Shown here: positions 1 through 6,303 of the stretch, piece by piece | Layout: every line of letters begins with the position of its first letter | How positions within the stretch are numbered: position 1 is the stretch's first letter | Assembly (NCBI GenBank): GCA_002358955.1 | Contig: DEPV01000042.1 | Location: 29,104-49,697, forward strand | Direction: 5' to 3' | Source of the DNA: Erysipelothrix sp. UBA3383 | GTDB lineage: Bacteria > Bacillota_I > Bacilli_A > Erysipelotrichales > Erysipelotrichaceae | DNA: 20,594 bases | Program-made: the position numbers and the translations under genes | Notes under the pieces: model-generated | Seen by the model: only the letters and a program-made list of their open reading frames with translations | What the model was told of the DNA's origin: nothing | Databases searched by the model: none

Positions 1-12
1 AGACATTAACAA

Positions 13-41
13 TTGGAACTTTCTCATAAGTTTGATATATT
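13..41 (+). promoter_or_regulatory. Promoter of the left antiporter gene
   Basis: A -35 TTGGAA (13-18) and -10 TATATT (36-41) are separated by 17 bp, and a TG one base before the -10 makes it an extended -10. The start codon lies 26 bp beyond the -10, leaving room for the ribosome binding site at 55-61. Prediction from consensus only. Confidence 0.6.
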
Positions 42-67
42 GTTTCTATCGAATAAGGGAGAACGCT

Positions 68-1249
68 ATGATTATAAGTATAATATTATGTTTGGGACTT
101 GGGTATATAGGAGCCTTTCTTGCTAAGAAACTTCAACTGCCTGCACTGATTGGTATGTTAATAGCGGGAATATTAATTGGTCCTTTTGGATTTAACTTAC
201 TGCAAGAGAGTTTCTTAGACTTATCACAGACTTTACGTACCATTGCACTGATTATTATTTTGATACGTGCTGGACTTAACTTAAAGTTATCCGATCTTAA
301 GGTGATTGGCTTACCGGCATTCTTACTCATCTTTGTACCGGCAAGTTTTGAAATTGCTGCGATCACTTTCCTAGCTCCGCTTTTATTCAATTTAACATAC
401 TTAGAGGCTGCACTACTTGGAACCATACTTGCTGCTGTATCACCTGCTGTTGTTGTACCGCGTATGATTAATCTTATGAATAAGGGTTATGGTACTGCTA
501 AGAAGATACCCCAAATGGTGATGGCAGGAGCCTCTCTTGATGATGTTTATGCTTTAGTTCTCTTTACTGCATTTCTTAGCCTCAATCAAAATCAAAGTGT
601 TTCCATCATGCAATTTGTAACACTTCCCTTAGAACTGATCTTAGGTGTTGTAATGGGTGCTTGTATTGCGTATCTACTGTATCGAGTTACACAAATGATA
701 CCGATGGCTCCTATTCTTAAATCATTAATCATTCTTGGTTTATCCATAGCTTTAGTACACTATGAAGCATTACTTCCGATGTTTAAATATTCAGGCTATC
801 TTGCTTGCATGAGTTTAAGCATGGTCTTCTATGCTTGTGATATGGATGAAATCTTACCCATTAGAGATCACTTTGAAAAACTTTGGAGCGTCTTTGAAAT
901 ATTCCTGTTTGTCTTAGTAGGAGCAAGTGTTGGATTTAATAATTTAAAAGAAATAGCGATTCCTGCAACTCTGTTAATACTGGGAGGTCTATGCATCCGT
1001 AGTATTGGTGTCATAGTCAGTATGAAAACAGCTAACCTCACACCTTCAGAATTACTCTTTACCATCTTTGCTTACAGTCCGAAAGCTACTGTACAAGCAG
1101 CATTGGGTAGTGCACCTTTAGCAGCCGGACTTGTATCAGGGAATCTGATTTTAGGAATCTCTGTTGCCTCCATCATCATCTGTGCACCCTTAGGTGCCAT
1201 CTTGGTTGATTCCAGTTATAAAAAATTACTGAAACAGGAAATCGTATAA
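68..1249 (+). CDS. Cation:proton antiporter, CPA family
   Basis: A 393-residue integral membrane protein of about 12 hydrophobic helices, resembling bacterial monovalent cation:proton antiporters (Na+/H+ exchanger fold). The N-terminal helix has the family pattern LPALIGMLIAGILIGP (residues 24-39). The Asp pair expected in the ion-binding helix is at D158-D159 (GASLDDVYALV), and the crossing-helix segment around residues 121-131 (AAVSPAVVVPR) fits too. No C-terminal TrkA/NAD-binding domain is present, so regulation by nucleotides is not indicated. I chose the ATG at 68 over the upstream one at 32 because AAGGGAG at 55-61 sits 6 bp before it and residue 1 then begins the first helix. It is monocistronic, with its own promoter, and converges on another antiporter at 1296-2519. 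The transported ion (Na+, K+ or other) cannot be read from the sequence. Confidence 0.85.
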   Translation: MIISIILCLGLGYIGAFLAKKLQLPALIGMLIAGILIGPFGFNLLQESFLDLSQTLRTIALIIILIRAGLNLKLSDLKVIGLPAFLLIFVPASFEIAAITFLAPLLFNLTYLEAALLGTILAAVSPAVVVPRMINLMNKGYGTAKKIPQMVMAGASLDDVYALVLFTAFLSLNQNQSVSIMQFVTLPLELILGVVMGACIAYLLYRVTQMIPMAPILKSLIILGLSIALVHYEALLPMFKYSGYLACMSLSMVFYACDMDEILPIRDHFEKLWSVFEIFLFVLVGASVGFNNLKEIAIPATLLILGGLCIRSIGVIVSMKTANLTPSELLFTIFAYSPKATVQAALGSAPLAAGLVSGNLILGISVASIIICAPLGAILVDSSYKKLLKQEIV

Positions 1250-1255
1250 TCGAAT

Positions 1256-1292
1256 AAAAAAGTAAGTTCCTTAGAGAAACTTACTTTTTTTT
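1256..1292. terminator. Bidirectional terminator between convergent antiporter genes
   Basis: A 13-bp stem pairs AAAAAAGTAAGTT (1256-1268) with AACTTACTTTTTT (1278-1290) around a 9-nt loop. The T-run at 1285-1292 serves the plus-strand gene. The A-run at 1256-1261 reads as a U-tract for the minus-strand gene ending at 1296. Confidence 0.85.
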
Positions 1293-1295
1293 AGT

Positions 1296-2519
1296 TTACC
1301 CTTGATTCATTTCACCCGACCACTCAAATGCTTTCTTTGAAACAATTACTGCAATCACTTCATTGATGATTGCTGCAGCTACAATGGTCCCTTGAATGAT
1401 AACTGCGGATTGTGGGTCAAACTGATTTAAAGTACTGACTGCTATTCCTGTAAAAACTAGTGAGACACCAGAATGTGGTAATAGAGTAAACCCTAAATAT
1501 TTCTGTACAGTAGTAGGAAGACCCGTTACTTTAGCACCCATATAAGCTCCAGTATATTTACCAATAGCACGAACAATGATATATACAGCGGTAAATATAC
1601 CGGCACCTAAGATTAAATGATAATCAAGGGGTGCACCAAGATTAAGGATCACCATGGTTAAGAAGATTCCTAACAAAGGGTCAAATGAGTGCATCACATG
1701 CGCCGCTTGTTTTTCAGGCAGCATGTTTGAGAACACTGCTGAAAAACCCATTCCAATCAACATAAAGTTTAAGACCGGTTCTTTAAATACATAGGTATTT
1801 AATGCATATCCAAAACTTCCTATAACAATACAAAGAAGTCCCATTAGCAACATCGTAGGAATCGGCTTACGTTTAACTTTTAAAACTAACGTTCCTACAT
1901 AACCCAAGACTAATCCAATCAAGATCGGTAGAAATAACATTAAGAATAAAGTCACTCCAAGTGATGTTGAAGCTTCCGTTTTCATGGCAGACAAAATACT
2001 GTTAATTGACATGAATACAACCAATGCAACAACATCATCCAATACAGCCATCGGGATTAAGGTATCAGTGACAGGACCCTTAGTTTTAAATTCCTGAACT
2101 ATCGATAATGCCGGAGCAGGTGCAGTTGCCAAAGCAATACCTCCAAATAACAATGCTACATATAATGGAATATCAACAATATAAAAGATTACTCCAAATG
2201 CTAAACTCACTAAAAAGAAGGTCATTAGTGATTGAAACAAAGTAGTTATTACAATTTGTTTTCCTGATTTCTTTAATTGACTAACTATGAGTTCAGATCC
2301 AATTAAACACCCAACACCAACTTCCAAGATGTTCATTAAGAGTTGGTACCATTGCGCATTAAACATGTCCACATTCATAATTTGTAAAGCATGAGGACCT
2401 ACAATCATCCCTGTAATTAACCACCCTAAGATAGCTGGTAGTTTTATTTTTCTTACCAATGTACCAACAATCAATGCCAATACTACAGCAAGAGCAAGTC
2501 TTAATACTAAATTGATCAT
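1296..2519 (-). CDS. Cation:proton antiporter, CPA/Kef-like, in operon with TetR
   Basis: A 407-residue membrane protein with about 12 hydrophobic helices. The first carries the antiporter signature LPAILGWLITGMIVGP (residues 27-42). An Asp pair D161-D162 lies in AVLDDVVALVVF, the expected ion-binding helix, and TAPAPALSIV (132-141) matches the partly unwound crossing helix. No regulatory C-terminal domain is present. GAGGAG lies 6 bp before the ATG, inside the last codons of the upstream tetR gene, whose stop is 1 bp away, so the two are translationally coupled. This strongly suggests the TetR protein controls antiporter expression, perhaps in response to a toxic compound, bile-like stress or cation stress; that is inference. 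It is a distant homologue of the gene at 68-1249 but differs throughout, so it is not a recent duplicate. Confidence 0.85.
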   Translation of the reverse strand: MINLVLRLALAVVLALIVGTLVRKIKLPAILGWLITGMIVGPHALQIMNVDMFNAQWYQLLMNILEVGVGCLIGSELIVSQLKKSGKQIVITTLFQSLMTFFLVSLAFGVIFYIVDIPLYVALLFGGIALATAPAPALSIVQEFKTKGPVTDTLIPMAVLDDVVALVVFMSINSILSAMKTEASTSLGVTLFLMLFLPILIGLVLGYVGTLVLKVKRKPIPTMLLMGLLCIVIGSFGYALNTYVFKEPVLNFMLIGMGFSAVFSNMLPEKQAAHVMHSFDPLLGIFLTMVILNLGAPLDYHLILGAGIFTAVYIIVRAIGKYTGAYMGAKVTGLPTTVQKYLGFTLLPHSGVSLVFTGIAVSTLNQFDPQSAVIIQGTIVAAAIINEVIAVIVSKKAFEWSGEMNQG

Positions 2520-2520
2520 A

Positions 2521-3120
2521 TTATACTCTCCTCAATATTCCATATAAGATAATATCCATCATATTTTCAATTTTAAGTTCCCTTACTTCCATACTTAAGG
2601 AATCGGTTTGACTCGATTCATTGAGAGACTTCATAAAGAGTTCTATGTATTGCATAACATCAGATACACTTAGAGCACCACTTAAAGGAGCATCCTCTAA
2701 TATCTCATATAGAAGTTTTTCATTCAGTTGAGACACTGGTTGATGCGCTTTGCGGAACCCTTCTTTTAAGTGCTGAGGATGATGTAGTAGACTTTGTTGA
2801 AAAATCTTAGATAGATCAGAATCTTCCTGAAAGTAGTTCTTACGTACTTTGAAAAAAAGATTAATATTATCTTCAAAGTGATCTGCAGGCTTATAGTGAG
2901 TTTCAATATAAAGTATAAAATCATTCATTGACTCATTGACACAAAGCATGTAAAGTTCATCTTTATCTGAAAAGTGATGATACAGAATTCCTTTGGATAC
3001 ACCTGCCTTTTTAGCAATTGCATTCATCGATGCTTGTGCATACGTAAAATTTCCAAATACGGTTTTAGCGTTATTTAAAATCTTCTCATAAGTCATTTGT
3101 TTTTGTTCTTGTCGATTCAT
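2521..3120 (-). CDS. TetR/AcrR-family transcriptional regulator
   Basis: A 199-residue protein with a typical TetR N-terminal helix-turn-helix: residues 9-50 include ILNNAKTVFGNF, then MNAIAKKAGVSKGILYHHF with the conserved G-x-LYHHF recognition-helix end. The C-terminal 140 residues are helical and divergent, as usual for the ligand-binding and dimer part, so the inducer is unknown. I chose the internal ATG at 3118-3120 (MNRQEQ) because GTGAGGTGTGT precedes it directly. The longer reading frame would start inside the promoter and operator. The gene overlaps nothing upstream and is followed after 1 bp by the antiporter at 1296-2519, the obvious target. An operator-like palindrome lies between its promoter and its start codon, indicating autoregulation. 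Confidence 0.9.
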   Translation of the reverse strand: MNRQEQKQMTYEKILNNAKTVFGNFTYAQASMNAIAKKAGVSKGILYHHFSDKDELYMLCVNESMNDFILYIETHYKPADHFEDNINLFFKVRKNYFQEDSDLSKIFQQSLLHHPQHLKEGFRKAHQPVSQLNEKLLYEILEDAPLSGALSVSDVMQYIELFMKSLNESSQTDSLSMEVRELKIENMMDIILYGILRRV

Positions 3121-3131
3121 ACACACCTCAC

Positions 3132-3145
3132 TGACCACTCGGTCA
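3132..3145. promoter_or_regulatory. Putative TetR operator (TGACC-N4-GGTCA palindrome)
   Basis: TGACC (3132-3136) and GGTCA (3141-3145) are perfect inverted half-sites around 4 bp. The site lies 6 bp downstream of the -10 box and 11 bp before the tetR start, so bound protein would block the transcription start. TGAC/GTCA half-sites are common for TetR-family operators. Confidence 0.7.
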
Positions 3146-3151
3146 AGGAAT

Positions 3152-3180
3152 AGTTTAACCTTAGTATCAAACATTGTCAA
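3152..3180 (-). promoter_or_regulatory. Promoter of the tetR-antiporter operon
   Basis: On the minus strand, a perfect -35 TTGACA (3175-3180), a 17-bp spacer and a -10 TAAACT (3152-3157). It starts immediately after the terminator of the upstream gene. Confidence 0.75.
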
Positions 3181-3183
3181 GGC

Positions 3184-3209
3184 AAAAAAAACCACCCGTA
3201 GGATGGTTT
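3184..3209 (-). terminator. Terminator of the lipoyl/octanoyl transferase gene
   Basis: On the minus strand, AAACCATCC (3201-3209) pairs with GGGTGGTTT (3189-3197), with one U-G pair and a 3-nt loop. A T-run to 3184 follows. The stem begins within the stop codon of the gene. Confidence 0.8.
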
Positions 3210-3975
3210 ATAAATTCATATATCGTTCATTGTAAACATTCATGCGTTTGACTGATGTATCAATTGCTTCTTGGGAAATATGACTGGTATCATAGTCTTC
3301 CAAAGTGTCTGTCAATGTTTTGAAATGTGCTATTAATAAGTCTTTGACTTCTTGAACTTCAATAGAGCGACCCAGTTGTTCTTGGATGCTGGTCATTTTA
3401 TCAGGACTGACACGAATGACATCTTGGGTAATTTCATAGAATTCTGAAATGACTTTACTGCGTTTGTACTGATCGCCATTAACTGATAAGAAACATCCTA
3501 CCAGACCATTTCCTTGTACAGCACGTGATGATGTACCTGAGACTTTCTTACCATTAATGCTTATATCATAGGTACCTGGACAGTAAGCACCCTCTACAAG
3601 TCCTAAATCAAATTTTAAACCCAGTGGAGCCAGTGCATCTTGCATAAACTTATGAAAGAATTCATATTGTTCCTGTGATGTCATATCGGATTTAAATAGA
3701 ATGGAAAAATTAAGAATCCCTTCGTCATTTGCTACTGAACGTCCACCTGCTCCTCGGATTCCTACTTGATACCCTTTGGATTTATAATGCTCTACACCTT
3801 CATTGAAAAAAGGAGCCTTGGTATCATCATACCCAATGCTGATGGTAGGGGTCGATTGAGAAAACATTTGCAATACCATCGTATCATCTTCAAGTGTTCT
3901 TAGAACTTGATCACTGATTCCTGCAAACTCCCTTGAATCCTCAACTGATTTAAAATCTAATAAATAACCCTTCAT
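3208..3975 (-). CDS. Lipoyl/octanoyl transferase family protein (LipL/LipM/LplA superfamily)
   Basis: A 255-residue protein of the biotin/lipoate protein ligase (BPL_LplA_LipB) fold. IRGAGGRSVANDEGILNFS (residues 73-91) matches the RRxxGGGxVxHxxGxLNxS region that binds the acyl group. YCPGTYDISINGKKVSG (131-147) has Cys132 and Lys144 twelve residues apart. In Bacillus LipM and LipL, a catalytic Cys and a Lys at this spacing carry out octanoyl transfer through a thioester intermediate. Such an enzyme moves octanoyl or lipoyl groups onto or between lipoyl domains (GcvH, E2 subunits) in the cytoplasm. The length is about that of the LipL/LipM group, and I see no extra C-terminal accessory domain as in full LplA. 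GAGGAA lies 6 bp before the ATG. It is monocistronic, with its own promoter and terminator. Transferase versus ATP-dependent ligase is not settled from sequence alone. Confidence 0.8.
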   Translation of the reverse strand: MKGYLLDFKSVEDSREFAGISDQVLRTLEDDTMVLQMFSQSTPTISIGYDDTKAPFFNEGVEHYKSKGYQVGIRGAGGRSVANDEGILNFSILFKSDMTSQEQYEFFHKFMQDALAPLGLKFDLGLVEGAYCPGTYDISINGKKVSGTSSRAVQGNGLVGCFLSVNGDQYKRSKVISEFYEITQDVIRVSPDKMTSIQEQLGRSIEVQEVKDLLIAHFKTLTDTLEDYDTSHISQEAIDTSVKRMNVYNERYMNL

Positions 3976-4002
3976 GTATCGTTCCTCATTTCTATTACTC
4001 TT

Positions 4003-4032
4003 ATTTTATCACATACTAGTCTACTATGTTAA
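4003..4032 (-). promoter_or_regulatory. Promoter with an internal dyad before the lipoyl transferase gene
   Basis: On the minus strand, -35 TTAACA (4027-4032), an 18-bp spacer and -10 TAAAAT (4003-4008). An inverted repeat fills the spacer: ACATACTAG (4011-4019) and CTACTATGT (4021-4029) match at 8 of 9 positions around one central base. A repressor could sit there. Confidence 0.5.
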
Positions 4033-4049
4033 GGTAATGCTCAATAAGA

Positions 4050-4069
4050 AAACGACCCGAAGGTCGTTT
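4050..4069 (-). terminator. Terminator of the metal ATPase gene
   Basis: On the minus strand, AAACGACC (4062-4069) and GGTCGTTT (4050-4057) form an 8-bp stem closed by a TTCG tetraloop. A modest T-rich tail (TTTTCTTATT) follows. It begins 5 bp after the stop codon of the gene ending at 4075. Confidence 0.75.
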
Positions 4070-4074
4070 GATGA

Positions 4075-6153
4075 TTATTTGTTTTTAATGCTGAGTGCTC
4101 TAAATGCATTCAATACTGCAAGGATGGTAACACCCACATCAGCAAAGATAGCTGCCCACATGCTGGCATAACCAAGTGCACTTAAGATCAGTACTAGAAC
4201 TTTAATACCAATCGCAAAGATAATGTTTTGATACACAATGTTCAGTGTTTTATGAGAGATGTTAATAGCTGTTGATATCTTCGATGGCTCATCTGTCATA
4301 ATGACAATATCTGCAGCTTCAATAGCAGCATCAGAACCTAAACCACCCATTGCAATACCAATATCGGCAAGTGCAAGTACGGGTGCATCATTAATACCAT
4401 CACCCACAAATGCTAACTTGCATCCTGCATGTTTCTCTTCAAGTAAAGCTTCAACATGAGTGACTTTATCTTGAGGTAGAAGTTCTGCATGGACCTCATC
4501 AATGCGTAAGTCTTTTGCAATTGCACGGGCAACATTTTTATGGTCCCCTGTTAGCATCACAGTTTTCTTAATTTGAGTTCCTTTAAGGCTTTGAATTGCA
4601 AGTTCAGCATCCTCTTTCAACTCATCAGAAATTAAAATATACCCTTGGTATACATTATCAATAGCACAGTGAACAATGGTACCATTCAGATTATTATCAA
4701 TACCTTCAAGACCTAATTGTTCCATCAGTTTGATATTCCCTGCTGCAACGGATTTACCATCCACTTCTGCAATCACACCATGACCTGCGATTTCTTCAAC
4801 TTTTCCAATACGGGAATTATCAATCTCATCAGCATAAGCTTTCTTTAATGAATCCGAGATTGGATGATTTGAGTAACTCTCTGCATAAGCTGTCATTTCT
4901 AATAAGTCGTCCTCACTCATATGTAAGGCATTGATGGATTGAACTTCAAACACACCTTTAGTAAGTGTCCCTGTTTTATCAAACACTAACACTTCAGTTT
5001 GAGCCAGTGCTTCTAAATAGTTACTTCCTTTAATAAGAATTCCCTGACGCGATGCACCCCCAATTCCTCCAAAGAAACTTAACGGAATTGAGATGACTAA
5101 AGCACAAGGACAAGATACAACCAAGAATGATAATGAACGATAGATCCATTCGTTAAATGTAGCACCTGGTAATAAGAGTGGCGGTAATACTGCAAGCAGT
5201 GCTGCAATAATAACTACAACAGGAGTATAGTAGCGTGCAAATTTTGTAATGAATTGTTCGGATTGTGATTTTTTATTACTTGCATTCTCTACAAGGTCTA
5301 AGATCTTAGATACTGTAGATTCACCAAAGACTTTCGTAACACGTGCTTCTAGAAGCCCGTTAATGTTGATACAACCACTTAAGATCTCACTACCCTCACT
5401 AACATCACGAGGTAAGGATTCCCCTGTCAGAGTCTTGGTATCAAGCATGGAGTGACCTTCAAGAACAATTGCATCTAAAGGAATCTTCTCACCTGCTTTA
5501 ATGATGATGATATCACCTACCGCAACAGCATTAGGATCAACAACTTTAATACCATCTTCTGTTTTAAGGTTAACAGCATCAGGTCGAATATCCATTAAAT
5601 CTGCAATGGAATCACGAGACTTCCCAACTGCATAAGTTTGGAATAGTTCTCCTACTTGATAAAACAGCATGACTGCTACCCCTTCTGGATACTCCCCAAT
5701 TAGAAATGCACCAATGGTAGCAATACTCATTAAAAAGTTTTCATCAAAGATCTGTCCATTACCAATGTTACGAATCGCTTTAAGAAGCACATCACCACCA
5801 ACAACAAGGTAACTAACAAAGTAGATTGCAAATCTAATCATCATATTATCGATTGGTAGTACACTTCCTAAGATCAATAATAGGCTCGAGGCTAGGATTC
5901 GGTATAAGCGATATTTTAAGCTGGGTCCATCTTTCTTAGTCTCTGTTAATTTAACATGGGATTCAATTCCGGTAATTACTGATTGAACTTCTCGCATTGC
6001 TTCTTTAGATTGATCATCCTTAAGATCAATACGCAGTTTTTGAGTCATGAAGTTAATATGTGCCGAGTCTACAACATCAAGTTCATTTAACGCTCGTTCC
6101 ATCTTGGCAGCACAGTTACCACACTCTAAACCTTCTAATATATATTCTTTCAT
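4075..6153 (-). CDS. cadA: Heavy-metal P1B-type ATPase, Zn2+/Cd2+/Pb2+ exporter (CadA/ZntA type)
   Basis: A 692-residue P-type ATPase. It has an N-terminal heavy-metal-binding domain (residues 1-68) with Cys11 and Cys14 in GLECGNCAAK. Next come membrane helices, an actuator loop TGES (243-246) and the metal-site CPC (348-350). The phosphorylated Asp392 sits in DKTGTLTKG, His-Pro at 430-431 in SNHP, and the hinge GDGIND at 584-589. The last helices carry Lys651 and Asp672 (ADVG), spaced 21 residues apart as the metal-site Lys and Asp of E. coli ZntA are. CPC plus Lys/Asp is the P1B-2 pattern, so Zn2+, Cd2+ and Pb2+ efflux is expected rather than copper. I chose the ATG at 6153 because GGAGGAG lies 4 bp upstream; the earlier ATG at 6174 lies within the operator. 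No regulator gene is adjacent. Confidence 0.95.
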   Translation of the reverse strand: MKEYILEGLECGNCAAKMERALNELDVVDSAHINFMTQKLRIDLKDDQSKEAMREVQSVITGIESHVKLTETKKDGPSLKYRLYRILASSLLLILGSVLPIDNMMIRFAIYFVSYLVVGGDVLLKAIRNIGNGQIFDENFLMSIATIGAFLIGEYPEGVAVMLFYQVGELFQTYAVGKSRDSIADLMDIRPDAVNLKTEDGIKVVDPNAVAVGDIIIIKAGEKIPLDAIVLEGHSMLDTKTLTGESLPRDVSEGSEILSGCININGLLEARVTKVFGESTVSKILDLVENASNKKSQSEQFITKFARYYTPVVVIIAALLAVLPPLLLPGATFNEWIYRSLSFLVVSCPCALVISIPLSFFGGIGGASRQGILIKGSNYLEALAQTEVLVFDKTGTLTKGVFEVQSINALHMSEDDLLEMTAYAESYSNHPISDSLKKAYADEIDNSRIGKVEEIAGHGVIAEVDGKSVAAGNIKLMEQLGLEGIDNNLNGTIVHCAIDNVYQGYILISDELKEDAELAIQSLKGTQIKKTVMLTGDHKNVARAIAKDLRIDEVHAELLPQDKVTHVEALLEEKHAGCKLAFVGDGINDAPVLALADIGIAMGGLGSDAAIEAADIVIMTDEPSKISTAINISHKTLNIVYQNIIFAIGIKVLVLILSALGYASMWAAIFADVGVTILAVLNAFRALSIKNK

Positions 6154-6170
6154 TACACTCCTCCAAATGC

Positions 6171-6194
6171 ACACTTGAACAGTTGTTCATATGT
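6171..6194. promoter_or_regulatory. ArsR/SmtB-type metal operator before cadA
   Basis: A perfect inverted repeat, TGAACA-GT-TGTTCA (6176-6189), is extended by matching ACA and TGT ends at 6171-6173 and 6192-6194. This is the 12-2-12 arrangement with TGAACA half-sites known for SmtB, CzrA and CadC sites. It lies 8 bp downstream of the -10 box and 17 bp ahead of the start codon, so a bound sensor would cover the transcription start. Zn/Cd-responsive derepression is the expected logic. Confidence 0.85.
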
Positions 6195-6202
6195 CTGCGA
6201 TA

Positions 6203-6231
6203 ATTATTACTTATTGTCATGAGTTTGTCAA
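6203..6231 (-). promoter_or_regulatory. Promoter of cadA
   Basis: On the minus strand, a perfect -35 TTGACA (6226-6231), a 17-bp spacer and -10 AATAAT (6203-6208), directly upstream of the metal operator. Confidence 0.8.
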
Positions 6232-6255
6232 CGATATTTAAGATTTACCAAGAAG

Positions 6256-6303
6256 AATAAACAAAACACTCTAAAGTTCAAACTATAGAGTGTTTTGTTT
6301 ATT
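6256..6303 (-). terminator. Long-stem terminator of the RhuM-family gene
   Basis: A perfect 18-bp stem (6286-6303 with 6256-6273, 12-nt loop 6274-6285) starts within the last codons and stop of the gene at 6299. The descending arm contains TTTTGTTTATT followed by TTCTT on the minus strand. The stem is longer than any other terminator in this window. Confidence 0.75.

Noticed and set aside
32..67. Longer N-terminus for the left antiporter (start at 32)
   Set aside because: It would begin inside the predicted promoter; the ATG at 68 has AAGGGAG at ideal spacing.
4259..5455. Small plus-strand open frames opposite cadA
   Set aside because: They are antisense shadows of a gene with complete P-type ATPase motifs, and lack ribosome binding sites.
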